Notes: generated from the letters alone by a model not told the origin. A stretch of DNA of 64,000 nucleotides from Tomocerus qinae (GCA_020055645.1 CM034546.1:4092001-4156000), one strand, 5' to 3'; numbered from the stretch's first letter, positions 36,501 to 49,240 are shown. Translations and numbers: made by a program.

Positions 36501-39500
36501 GCCCGATTGACGAGTTCGATGCCAAGTTTTTCGGAATCAGTCCTCGAGAGGCGGCTTTTATGGATCCACAGCAGAGGCTTGTGGCTGAAGTGGCTTGGGA
36601 AGCGTTGGAAAATGCGGCAATCGATCCACATTCTTTGAAAGGGAGTAACACGGGAGTATTTACTGGAGTGTGGACACACGACTACGAAAGAGTGATTGCC
36701 GAAAACTCAACTGCACAAGATTTCCACCATGTGATCCTTGGAAACGCCTTTTCTGCAACATCCGCGAGAGTTTCTTACTTCTTGGGTCTCAATGGACCGA
36801 ATGTGGCTACAGAGAGCGGCTGTTCCTCTTCGATGGTGGCTCTTCACCTGGCTTGCGACAGTCTCAGGAAAAGGGAAACCAATTTGGGTTTGGTGTTGGG
36901 GGCTAACATAATTATTCTGCAATTGCCACTCGGGGATATTCCAATTCTGGCCAAAGATGGTCACTGTAAAACTTTCGATGAATCGGCGGATGGGTTTGGC
37001 CGAGCAGAAGGAGTGGCCGCAATTGTTTTGAAAAGATTGCCAGATGCAATTAAAAATGGTGACAGGATTATGGGCATTATTAGAGGGACAGCAGTGAGTA
37101 ACGAAGGAACATCTTCCAATTTCGGAACTCCGAGTAAACTCTGTCAGCAAATTGCTATAAATCATGCTTTGAATAATGCACGAGTCAAGCCAGGAGATGT
37201 TGATTATGTAGAGGCACATGGAACTGGAACCCCCATTGGGGATCCCATTGAATTCGCCGCCATTTCCGCCGGCTACACTGGACCAAGGGAAAAACCACTT
37301 TTAATCGGTTCAGTTAAAACAAATATAGGTCACACAGAATCAGCAGCTGGGTTAGCGGGTCTGATGAAGGTTATTCTGGCGATGGAGCATGAAGAGATTC
37401 CTCCACATAGAAATTTCACTAAATTAAATCCAAGTATTGACTTGGGCGTTCTTCCCACCATTATTCCGGTTGAACCTACACCATGGTTAAAAAATTCTGA
37501 AAGAACTCGAATTGCAGGCGTGAGTTCATTTGGAATAAGTGGAACCAATGTCCATGTCGTGGTCGAGGAACCTCCATGTGATATAGATGCCCGCACTTTA
37601 GAAGTAAATGTTCTAGAGTCTGAAAAGTCTCATTATATTCTAACGCTCTCTGCAAAATCAGAAAATGCTCTCAAAGATTTGACCAAACTTCATGCTAAGT
37701 ATTTGAACAAATACCCGTCCGTTAGTATCAGTGACCTCACTCACACCTGTAATACAGGACGGGCCCATAACAAGCACCGTCTAGCAGTTACTGGAACATC
37801 CGTGACTGACTTTCAGAAAGCTTTAGAAAGTGATGTGTATGTTCCAACGACACTTAATGATAAACCCAAAGTGGCCTTTCTTTTCACTGGACAAGGTTCG
37901 CAATATGCGGGCATGGCAAAGTCTTTGTTTCAGTCCAATTATGTGTTTAATCAAGCTTTCACTGAGTGCGATAATATCATAAAAAATAATATTGACATTT
38001 CATTGAAAGATGCTTTGTGGAAAGACTCAGTTTGTAATTTATTAGATCAAACAGTTTGTAGTCAACTTTCTATCTTTGCTGTGGAGTACGGTCTTTTAAA
38101 ATTGTGGGAAAGTGTGGGAATCGTTCCTGATATCGTTCTAGGGCACAGTGTCGGTGAATTTGCTGCTGCGGTGGCTGCTAAGATAGTTAATCTTGAAAAT
38201 GCTTTAATTTTGCTTACTGAACGTAGTAGACTAATTCAGAGTCTCCCACCAGGTGGAATGATTGCTGTTCGTTCACCAAAGGAAAAAGTGTCTAAACTAA
38301 TTTCGGAATTTTTAAGTGTCCATTCGGATATGTGGTTGGATATAGCTGTTATCAATTCCGAGGAAGAAGTGGTAGTAGCTGGTAACAAAACTTCAATTGA
38401 AACGTTTAAAATGTTTTGTGAACATAATGAAGTGAAAATTCAGGTTCTCGCAGCTTCTCATGCTTTTCACTCTCGAGATATGGACAAAATTATGAAAGAA
38501 TTTGGAAAATTTACAAGTAAATTGTCTTACCAATCTCCGAAATGCCATTACGTATCAGGAACTACAGGTGAATATCTGTGTAGCAACGAGATGGAGGATG
38601 GGAGTTATTGGGTACGACATGCAAGGGAATCAGTCAATTTCCAAAAGGGTATGTGCACACTGGGAGATTTAGGCTATAATGTTTTTGTGGAAATTGGAGC
38701 ACATCCTGTATTGTTGGCATTAGGAATGAATAACTTAAACACATCAGGAAACGAACTGTGGGTTCCTTCTTTAAGACGAAATAAGGACGACTGGGAAACT
38801 ATTTTGAGCAGCATGGGAACATTATATATAAACGGGATAAATATTAATTGGGAATCTTTAGATAGATGTTGGACTCGGAAAAAGTTGCAATTGCCAACTT
38901 ATCCTTTTCAACGTCAAAAATATTGGACTGAGGTATCTAATGACAGTACAGGAAAGATAATCCATCCTCTATTAGGTAAGAAAGTGACACTAGCAGATTT
39001 CTCTCATCATGTGTACAAACACACTTGGAGTTTAACAGATTTGCAATATATTAAAGATCACCAAGTAGCACATGTAACTGTTTTACCGGGTGCAGGATTT
39101 TTAGAAATTATTTTAGCTGCAGGAAAAGATATTCTACTTAAAAACAAAGACGGTGATGTAGGTTTACTGACTGTAGAAGATTTTGTTGTAGAATCTCCAC
39201 TGGAGATGGAGGAAGGAAAGAAATACAAAATTCAAGTAGTTGCATCTCCTGTAGAATTAAATCCGAATACTTTTCATGTTAAGGTATACATGTTTAGAAA
39301 ACTTAATGGTTACAATGACAAAAAAGGTTGGAAACGTTACTCGAGTGGGAACGTCACTCTTAGCGAATCTGTTATCTTGCCATTCAACGATACTTCCGTT
39401 GAAAAAAATATTTCGGAGGATAAAGAAACCAAATCAGAGACAACATTTCTGCCTGAAGAAATGGCCGAAGTTAAAAGTCGTTGTCCTACCGAACAAGATT

Positions 39501-42500
39501 CAAAAGAATTCTATAAATTGGCTCCAGAAATTGGAATATTTTTTGGCGAGACTTTCCAAAGCATAGAATCAGTTTGGGTAGGCGAAAATGAAGCGCTAGC
39601 TTTAATTCCCGCCCCTATGAAAGCAGGTAATTTAACCGAATATGTATATCACCCAATAGTTTTGGACGCCATGATACAATTGTTTGGATTGAGTATCGGC
39701 AAGGATAACCTTGACCTTTATCTGCCGATTGGAATTGGACGAGTTTATCTTGTAAATGATTTAAAGTCGCAAAATTTATTTGCTCATGCAAAATGGACGA
39801 AAGAAAAGTCTGAAGGGACAGTTGGTCTGTATAATGACAATAATGCTCTACTGGCAGTTATGGTGGGTATTAGACTGATGAAGACTTCTGTCAGTTCTTT
39901 CTTAAATGTGATTAATGCCCACAAGAACATGTTACCCGGAATGTACCAAGAGGTTTGGAGGCAACGAATCGGGCCTGTCCAGTCGCGAATAGACGTTAGG
40001 AAAATTGTTGACACACACGATATCCTTGAACCACTCGCTGTAAGTATGGAACAGCACATGCATTTGTTTGAGATGGAATGTTCCGTTAAAGGAAGATATG
40101 CTGTACTATTAGGTGTAATGAAAATGTTTAAACTCAACCGATTTTCACCAAAAGAAGGTCAAGTTTATTGCATCGAGACTTTTTTTCAAAATTATTTAAT
40201 CCACCTCGAACATCGTAAGTTTATTAAACGTTTATTCGAAATATTATGTGAAGATGGTTACGGTATCGAAATCAACGAGGGATCTGGATTTATGGAAAGC
40301 TGGAAATGTATTAAAGAATTTCCTACTCTTGAGAAACTTGAAAAGGAAATGTCAGATATTAACGTTTATTTTCATTCCGAGGGTGCATCAGTGGGTCGAA
40401 CCATAACTTTCGAAATTTTCTTAAAATGCTTGGCCTATACGTGGGATGTTTTGACCGGTAAAAAGACGGCTGTGTCTGCTTTATTCGGAACAGAGGATTT
40501 GGACCCATTAGATATATACACAAAGAGTAATGAATGTGTTGTAGCCAATATACGAGCGGGTAGATATCTTGGACTTGCACTGAGAGAGTTTAAATCAGAT
40601 CCAAAAAAAGAAGACTCCATTGTTAGAATTATTGAAATAGGAGCTGGCAGCGGCGCTACGACTAAAGAAATTTTGGCAGTTTTAAAAAAAGAAGAAATTC
40701 CATTTCGTTACACATTCACAGATATCTCTCCGCATTTCTTTGAAGGAGCCAAAGAGAAGCTTTCTGCATATAATGGAATAGATTATAAGATTTTGGATAT
40801 CGAAAAAGATCCTTCGACGCAAGGATTTTGTCCGCATTATTACGATGTTGTAGTGGCTGCTAATGTTATTCACGCAACTGCAGATATAAAAAATTCTTTA
40901 GGTAATATCCATAAACTGATCTGTCCTGATGGCATTGTGCTATTAGAGGAGATAACTGATCTTAGCAGGCCCATTGACTTCATATTTGGAATTTTAGAAG
41001 GATATTGGAAATTTACTGATTACAATTTACGATTTCGTCACCCGATGATTCCGCATCAAGTTTGGAGCAAAGGTTTTGTTGAAACGGGATTCACTAAAGT
41101 TACTAATGTATCTTCGAAAAATGAATTTATTACCGTTTTAACATCACGTGCTATAAACGGGAGAGAAAAAACAGGAGAGATTAGAAATATTTTGAATAAA
41201 GAAAACCAGAAAAAGCCTTTATGGTTAATATTTGGTGAAGAGACAGATTTCTCTATTAAAGTTCAAAATAGACTTTTAGATGTTTGTGAAGACGTAATCT
41301 TAATTAAAACAGATTCCCAGAATATAAGTATCAGTAATCAACATGTACTCCATTGCGACCTAATTAACGAAAACGCTTTTAAAATAACTACTAGAGAGTT
41401 GTTGGACAAATACCAAGTTAATGGTGTAGTGTATTTAGCAACCAACATTAAAAACGAAAATAGTCAATTGACATATCAATCTATATTAAATGTGTTTAAA
41501 TTTACTACAGAAATAGCCCATCACAATTTGCAGTTCATCATTGTTACAAAAGGTATATATTACATTCAAAATCAGAAAACAGTGTGTCCGTTCAATGCTG
41601 TCATTTGTGGGATGGCCAAAAGCCTGGTAAACGAAGTATCAAAATTGCAACCGAAAATGATTGATCTAGATCCAGACGAATCTAATTATTCAGTCGATAT
41701 TGAACAAATATTTTTTGAAGTTTTTGAGAAGGAGGACACTTTGGTTTGTTTTAGAAATAAGAAAAAGTTTGTTTCAAGGGTTATAGAACTACCGAAAACA
41801 TTAGCTCCATTAACGCTTCCAAAAGGACGATACACAATTGACATTCCTAAATCAAAAAAAATTAATGATGTAAGTTTCTCTTCAATGGGGAAGGACACTC
41901 TTAGTCCTAAAAATATTGAAGTAATGGTGAAAGCTGTAGCATTGAATTTTAGAGATATTTTTGTGATTCTCAAGCCACCTATGTACACCACTTTAAAGGA
42001 AACTATTGGGTCAGATTTTGCAGGTATCGTTACTAATATTGGTTCAGAAGTCACTAAAGTTAATATTGGGGATGAGGTTTACGGAGTTTCAATTAACAGT
42101 AGTGTCGCTAGTCACGCCATAACACATGAAGATATTGTTTTACATAAACCAAGCGAAACGACATTTACAGATGCTGCAACTCTCCCTTCCGTTCTAATGA
42201 CGGCTTTTTATTGCATTGTGACTATAGCCGATTTAAAAAAGGATGAAACTATTTTAATTCATGTTTCATCTGGAGGTGTTGGACTAATTGCCATTCAAAT
42301 AGCTGAACATATTGGAGCTAAAATAATAGCGACCGCCGGATCTCATCGAAAGAGGAATTATCTTCGAAGTTTAGGTATTGAGCATGTATTCCATTCCCGA
42401 GATTTGACTTTTGGAGATGAAATAGCTAGAGTCACAAATGGACGAGGTGTAGACATGGTTATCAATTCTCTGACTGGACACGGATTCAAAGAAACAACTC

Positions 42501-45244
42501 TGAAGGCTTGTGCACAAAATGCACGTTTTGTTGAGATTGGGAAAGTAAATATCTGGAAACCAGAAGAAGTTCTGGAATTTCGACCAGATGTCCAATACAC
42601 AATCGTTGATTTAGAGAAATCAACAAGCACAGAAATTGCGAATTTATTACACAAAATAAAATGTCACAATAAAGGGGATTACAAACCGTTGCCTTATTCC
42701 AGATATGACGTGGTTAATATCAGAGATGCCCTAAATTACTTCTTGAAAGCAAATCACATTGGAAAGATTGTTGTCACTATGCCCAATATAACCGAAACTG
42801 GATATCAATGCATCAAAAAGGATTTGATGCTCAGTTCTAATGCGACATATCTGGTTACTGGAGGTTTAGGTGGAATAGGACTTGAAGTTGCAAAATGGAT
42901 GTCTGATTCTGGATGTAAGTATCTAGTTCTGGTTGGTAGATCTGCACCAAGTGAAGCTGTCTCACAAGTATTGAACAGCTTGAGAGCGAAAGGTTGCAAA
43001 ATCTGTTCATTCCAAGTCGACGTTGGAAATTGGGAGCAGTGCAAATCTCTATTCGAAACGATTTTGTCTTCCGATCTTCGTCTTCCTCCTCTTAGAGGAG
43101 TGATTCATTCTGCTGGTGTTATATCCGATGCCATTTACATGAACCAAACTTGGGAGAAATATCAAACCGTCTTCAATGCAAAAATCGCCGGATGTCTCAA
43201 TTTGCATGAATTAACGAAAGATTTACATTTAGAACATTTTGTTTTATTTTCATCCATGGCTGGCTTAGTCGGTCCAATGGGGCAAAGCAATCACGCCGGG
43301 GCAAACGCTTTCCTAGATTCATTTGCCAATTATCGGTATTCAATTGGTCTTCCAGCTCAGACAATCAATTGGGGTGGATGGGCAGAAGTCGGAGCTGCTT
43401 CTAATACAGCCTACGGAAAAGAAGGTTTATTTGGCGTCAAGCCTTTCACTCCTAATCAGGGCATTGCATCTTTAAAATTTATTATGGGTAGACCTGACTT
43501 GCTTCAAGTCGGCGTTGTGCAAATTGATTTGGAAGAATTTAAACAGTACGTTAACATTAGAAATGTACTGTCTGAATTATCATACAACAATGAGTCTGTA
43601 GAATCTGCTTCTACTTCTATCCAGTCAGAGAAGTTTTGGGCTGACATTGAGCCTCTCAGTTCTGATGAAAAACAGTCTTATATTAAAGCAAAAATTATTG
43701 CCATTATTAGAAAAACGTTAAAATTGCCGGAATCAGAATCGATTGACGAATTCCAAACATTCCAAGAAATGGGCTTAGATTCTCTAATGGCTGTCGAAAT
43801 GAAAAATAAACTTCAATGCATCGTAGGGAAACGAATAACTTTAAATGTCACAGCAATGATGGACAACCCAACGATAAATTCTCTCAGCAAATATTTAGTA
43901 GAGCAAGCAATAGCAACAGAAACCAATTGCAGTATTCAAGGTCAAACAAAAACTAAAGGGAAAACTGAATTTAAACTAGACGATATGTACGAATTAGTAA
44001 AGCATGATTCAAAGTTATCGGAAGAAATTCAGGCCACAGTTAAATACGATCGCCAGTCTAAAATAACTAACATATTGTTAACAGGTTCAACAGGTCACCT
44101 TGGAGCATACCTGTTAAAAAATCTAGCAAAAAATGAGGGAGTAAAAATTGTTTGCTTGATTAGAGGAAAGTCGCCAGAACTAGCGCACAAAAAATTAATA
44201 GCCAATTTGAAAAAGCATGAACTGTTAGATGGTATCAATATGGATAATATTTCTATTGTTGTAGGGGATATTACGAGTGACAATCTAGGACTACCAGTCG
44301 ATGACTATGTACAACTTTCTTCAGTAACTGATATGGTGATCCATCTAGCTGCAAAAACAAATCATGTAGAAAAATATCAGATCAACAATGTTAATAAAAT
44401 GGACATTCGGTCCGTCGATGTATTAGGAACGGTTAACATTCTTAAATTTGCGACCATCATTAAAACAAAGCGCGTTGTATTCCCATCTTCTTTTTCGTCC
44501 ATAAATCGTCTAACAGATGAAGGATTTATTTATGAAGATTTTCCAGAAGATGAGAATAATGCCGACGATCTCACAATGGGATACTCGGTTTCAAAGCTTG
44601 TCTGCGAAAAGTTGTTACGTCAAGCAAACGAGAGAGGGATTCCTTGTACCGTAATTAGATATTCAAGTCTTTTGGGGCACAGCGAGACCGGACTTTTTCT
44701 GGGAAACACAAACTCCTTAATTAATCAATTACTCATTTCTATTCGTTTCGGCATGATTCCAAACATAGAAGGCGGTTGTTTCGGAATTCCAGTTGATGTG
44801 GCCAGTGAACTAACAATGGAGTTGATATTCAATGACAAAGCCCCAACTGGGGTTTTCAATATTGTCCAACCAGTTCCCATGTATGTCAAGGATTTTGTTT
44901 TGGTTGCTAAAAAAATTGGGTATGATGTGAAAGTGGTGAGCCTGCAGGAGTACGATGAAAAAATAAAAAAAGAAGTAGAAACTGACAGTTTTTTGACGAT
45001 CTTTAAAGATAGTTATGCTGAGGGTGGGATTGCATCATATTCAGAGGCGTCAAAGACCCATCCGAAATTACGCCAGTATTTAGAAAGTGGAATTAACATA
45101 AACAAAATTAGTGACAAATGTAGGGAACTAATACCAGACATTGATGAACGAATACCACATCCTCATGGAATTTTTATTTCCTACTTACATTTTGCTGATC
45201 GTTCGGGAATTTCTGAGAAGTTTGGATTGACTCGTAAACATTGA
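33556..45244 (+). CDS. Glycogenin-like GT8 domain fused to reducing polyketide synthase with terminal reductase (5' end incomplete)
   Basis: Exons 33556-33703, 34064-34226, 34939-35029, 35644-35755 and 36221-45244, phases 0, 1, 2, 0. The last exon alone encodes 3007 residues (numbered here from 36221). KS: about 35-460, active site Cys201, His333, His371. AT: about 550-880, Ser643 in GHSVGE and HAFH, predicting malonyl-CoA. DH: about 910-1215, His947 and Asp1149. C-methyltransferase: about 1405-1630, EIGAGSG at 1472. Degenerate pseudo-KR: about 1660-1850. ER: about 1880-2185, SSGGVG near 2016. KR: about 2205-2440, GGLGGIG at 2214, Ser2345, but His2358 at the Tyr position. ACP: Ser2521 in GLDSL. 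Thioester reductase: about 2618-2935, TGSTGHLG and YSVSK. Family knowledge predicts an iterative cytosolic synthase making a methylated, reduced chain released as aldehyde or alcohol. The exon has no ATG before the KS and a stop at 36215-36217, so the upstream exons are required. AATAAA at 45538. Confidence 0.9.
35119..35306. mobile_element. Intronic MITE with about 55-bp inverted ends
   Basis: The left end TATGCAAAATGCCTAG and right end CTAGGCATTTTGCATA are inverted copies. The similarity continues to CGAACCTAAC on the left and GTTAGGTTCG on the right. The element is 188 bp and lies in the last-but-one intron of the GT8-polyketide synthase gene. Confidence 0.7.
35348..35424 (+). ncRNA. tRNA-like sequence (tRNA pseudogene or SINE head)
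   Basis: A 77-nt stretch has a perfect 7-bp outer stem (GATGGTC with GACCATC), a good B box (GGTTCGATTCC) within a T-arm having one mismatch, and a TTAGTGATATG region resembling an A box. Three extra bases separate the T-arm from the acceptor stem and the anticodon arm is not clean. It is more likely a tRNA-derived repeat than a working tRNA. It lies in an intron of the fusion gene. Confidence 0.35.
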
Positions 45245-45537
45245 CATCAACTTGGCAATGATTGGTGGATAGTAGATTGACTGTGTTGAACATAAATTAG
45301 GATTACGTCATGGTAGTTTGGTGATTTTTTTAGGTTATGCTTAGTCGAGTTATCGGATATTACGGCAGATTGACATTTGTCCAAATGCATTTGCTGCATT
45401 TTAATGATATTAATAATGTATTTGAAAATTGTCAATTTTGTGATTCCAAGCATTTTTTAAAAATAGCCACAATTTTTTTTATTTTGAACTCCTATATTTT
45501 AATATTTCATTAATTCGCAAATATTAATGTTTGATTT

Positions 45538-45543
45538 AATAAA
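45538..45543 (+). terminator. Polyadenylation signal of the polyketide synthase gene
   Basis: AATAAA 294 bp after the stop codon, the first on this strand. Confidence 0.5.
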
Positions 45544-45544
45544 G

Positions 45545-46900
45545 CTCGTTTCTTTCGTAGTTTTAAAAATTCTTAATATGTTGAATACCTTACCCTCAAG
45601 GTGTTTTCTTTGCTTTCCTACTTGGATTTTCGTCAACCGTTCGTTTTCTTACAAACTAGCTCATTATTTACAAATTAAAAATTATGAAATAAATGTACTT
45701 TAAAGTATGTATTGTTAGACAATATCTTTCTTGTAATAGTGACGTTGATATTGGATGCAAAAGAAATGATATATTTAATATTATATTATGATATAAAGAA
45801 ACATGATATTTGCTGGATGTAATAAATACTTTCCAAGGTATACAACAATCGGCTTAACGTATTTCTGTATACTATGTATTTGCAGGAGAATAAATTAAAT
45901 GATGCTCCTGTCATATTCAAAGGCTGTTTTGCAATTCTGTCATATATACTTAGCCATAATATGTATTAGGGATCCTTATAACAACCGAATTTAAAATTGT
46001 AAAGAACTCCCTTTGTCGAAAATGAGTTTTAGTCACAGATATTATCGCGAAGAGTTAAATGTTAGAAGGCTTTTGTCTCTATATTCCTTTCCTTTGAATA
46101 TTGTTCCATTTGAAATAATTAATTCTATGGTTAGTAGATAAGATTGGTTTATTATCTACCACTTTATTTCAGAGTTTGTGTCCGATGAATCCTTATAATG
46201 GTTGCATATAATCTTATGATAAAGTAGTAATGGCTTACATGTATTATATCCCATTTTCTTATGACAGTTTCCATTTGGCTGTTTGTAGAATGAAATTTCC
46301 TATTGCTTTTGTAGAAAATAAATTTTACTGTGCATTACAACCACTACATACTGGCCGTTTACAAGTGACTGACTCATGTATCGGTAAATGATTTCGCCCT
46401 TTGCATATCCAATTGTCTGTTTATTATTTGTGGCGGTTTAATTTGGTCATCTATATTACGTTTTATATTTATAGGTAGATTCTTTTAATTGTGGATTTAT
46501 TTTGCCAAAGGAGCTTAGGGGAAAGGTAAAGAAACTTTGCCTAAAAATTTGGACATGGGCCGATAAACGAAATTGAACCAAAATTTAACCAGGCCTAAAT
46601 TAACCTTTTAAAAATCATATGTGATTTTTTCAGAATTATTCTATTTTTTGTTTCGGAGATATTGGGGTCTGAATGGACAGTGTTTCCCCATTTGAAATGC
46701 ATTGCATGTACATTCGGATTAACAAATGGCCACCGGCCGATAAACGTAGAACCTTGAAAATGATACCACACTTAAATTGGCTATTCAATAACATTCGGTA
46801 TTTTTTTTAGAATTATGCTATGTTTTGTTTGTCATTTATAGAATTTCGAAAAAAAAAATTCGATTTTGAAAAACCTATGCATATAATCTAACGCAGGTAT
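45545..46900. other. AT-rich spacer, nothing recognised
   Basis: No supportable gene. The sequence GGCCGATAAACG occurs twice (46558 and 46736), possibly from an old repeat. Confidence 0.45.
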
Positions 46901-47019
46901 AGCAAGCTAGTATACCACAAGTCTCGTAGTACGAATGAACTATGACCGTTACCGTTACTAGGGTATACTAGTAATGGGGCCCGTCCTCCTGGAGGGTTCG
47001 TAACAGGGCTCGTAGCATA

Positions 47020-48090
47020 CTAAGTATACTTACAGTAGGATCGACAATAGAAACTGATACTTTGGGTAAGTCGCCGACTAGTCTAAGCATAGTCTACGAC
47101 TTAACTTTGATTTTGTATCGGCAATGAAAATGGCAAGTTCACTAAAGTTAGCATGACTAACATTAGTCAAGCTAAGCTATTAACGTGGGAATTTTAAATG
47201 TCATACATCCATGACAGTATCCTAATCCGAACACGTATCGTTGTGTTATAAATATACTACATCTGCGTTTTCAATCCATAATTTCTAAAAATGGATCTTA
47301 CTCCAGAATCTTCCGAAGTCGAAAGTGATAGCGGCAAAGCAAGTGAAGCACCAAAAAAGTCCCCAGCATTCACGTCTTATGAAAAACAACTTCTTTTTGA
47401 CTTTGTAAAGCTGTACAAGAACAAAGATGGAGATCCCGATGATCCTGCGACTGCAACTAAAATTGTCCAGCCTAGCAAAGATTAAAATCCCCCTGAAGAA
47501 AAACATAATGAACAAAGTGTCTCCAACAAACGGAAGCACAAAGATCCCCGATCGTCACTCGTAGACATGGAATATGAAGAGCATTTAATGCGAATGCGCA
47601 TCCTCTCGGTGAAAATGGGAAATGCGGTCTTGAAAAAGAATCTTCTTGAATCTCACTTTAAACTGCTCAGCGTTACAAAATTCTAATGGGTTTTGCCTGT
47701 CCCTTAACCGCTTATGAGGAATACGAAATATTCGGGCTCTGCGGTCAAGACGATCTTCTAATCGTTCCAACCTTGAAAATGACATTTTAAAATTTGCAAT
47801 GAATATTCAAACAACTGTTGCAATATAAAATGCCGATTAAACACATTGAAAATTTGGATAAGTCTACCCCAAGACCAGACTTGATTTTCTTTAAGTTTTA
47901 TATGAAGTAGTACGCACTAAAAAATCATTGCCGATACCATTCCTAAGTGGGGGCACAGGCTTGGTCTAAAATTAAATATAGTCATAGTTACGACTTAGAT
48001 TTTCCATTGCCGATACCAAAATTGCAAGTCGTAATCGTTACTGCTACTTTAGCAACCATTGTCGATCCTACTGTTATTGCTAATGGTCAC
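47020..48090. mobile_element. Decayed DNA transposon around a Myb/SANT (zeste-like) remnant
   Basis: Imperfect inverted repeats flank the coding remnant. The complement of 47030-47130 shares CATTGCCGATAC, AAGTCGTA and ATTGTCGATCCTACTGT with 48005-48076. The central spacing differs. Tips and target duplication are not resolved. Confidence 0.5.
47291..47683 (+). pseudogene. Myb/SANT- or zeste-like DNA-binding protein remnant
   Basis: From ATG 47291 the frame reads MDLTPESSEVESDSG and YEKQLLFDFVKLYKN, like the first helix of Myb/SANT-like domains found in Harbinger-type and zeste-like proteins. TAA follows at 47483-47485. The same frame then continues with a basic stretch (NKRKHKD) and a heptad-like helix (MEYEEHLMRMRILSVKMGN) typical of the C-terminal tail of such proteins, to TAA at 47681-47683. 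The middle of the DNA-binding domain is missing, so this is an internally deleted, stopped copy. Confidence 0.5.
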
Positions 48091-48565
48091 AGGGTTTGGT
48101 ATTGCGGAGTTGCACATGTAAAAGTGCCCGAACTAAGACACTTGTTCAGGCACTAAACGTGCAATTTCGGATTACCAAACCTTGTTGGGAGTAATTAATT
48201 AGGCAGTATACTATACTACCATGGATCGTTGACCACCCGGTTAAAATGGCCACCCGGTGGTTTAAAACATTTTTAAGCCAGTGACTAAAATGGCCAAATG
48301 GGGTTATTTTAAATGAAATTCAATAAATGACGAGATTGTTAGCCATCAAAGCCACGAGCTACTTAAGTCAACTAGGTGGCCAAAATAATTTAACAGATTA
48401 AAATAGAACAGTGTTCAACATTGTGGCTCATATATGGAGCGCTAACCTAATCAAACATTTCTTTCCACATGTATGTCACATTTTCATGGATGTGGAAATT
48501 GGAGATAATGACGTCAGTTGTGTGGCATGTATTTATTAAAACACTTCATAAAACATTGACCACTT

Positions 48566-49240
48566 TTGAAAAATTGCGAATCTTTTCGACCAATTTCGAA
48601 CTTCTTCGACTAATTACGAATCATTTTGGTTAATTTCGTATGTCTTTGACTAATTTTCAATCTTTTCGACTAATTTCGAATCTTTTCGACTAATTTCAAA
48701 CTTATTTGACCAATTTCGAATCTCTTCGACCAATTTCGAATTTCTTCCACCAATTTTGAATCTCTTCGACCAATTTTGAATTTCTTCCACCAATTTTGAA
48801 TTTCTTCCACCAATTTCCAATCTTTTCGACCAATTTCGAATTTCTTCCGCCAATTTCGAATCTCTTTGACCAATTTCGAAAGTTTTCGCTAAATTTTGAA
48901 TTTCTTTGACTAATTTCGAATCTTTTCGATAAACTAATCGAAAATGTTTGAAACTAGTCGAAGAAATTCGAAACTAACCGAAGAAATTGAAAATTAATCA
49001 AATATATACGAAATTATCCAAAACCATTTGAAGTTAATCGAAGAAATTCGAAATTAGTAAAAGAAATTCGAAATTAGTAGAAGAAATTCGAAATTAGTAG
49101 AAGAAATTCGAAATTAGTAGAAGAAATTCGAAATTAGTCGAAGAAATTCGAAATTAGTCGGAGAAATTCGAAATTAGTCGAAGAAATTCGAAATTAGTCG
49201 GAGAAATTCGAAATTAGTCGAAGAAATTCGAAACCAATTA
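48566..49240. repeat. Inverted satellite: 20-bp units in opposite orientation
   Basis: The left arm (about 48566-48935) repeats units like GACCAATTTCGAATCTCTTC. The right arm (about 48936-49235) repeats units like GAAATTAGTCGAAGAAATTC, the complement of the left unit. The array therefore forms an approximately 670-bp palindrome at unit level. Open frames of about 67 residues on the - strand come from the 20-bp periodicity and are not genes. Confidence 0.85.

Noticed and set aside
36224-45244. Polyketide synthase starting on its own at GTG 36224
   Set aside because: GTG starts are not expected in nuclear animal genes. The codon lies one triplet after a splice acceptor, and the upstream exon ends in the matching phase.
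48650-48873. Two 67-residue - strand frames with RNWSK-type repeats
   Set aside because: Produced by the 20-bp satellite period; no start context or composition of a real protein.
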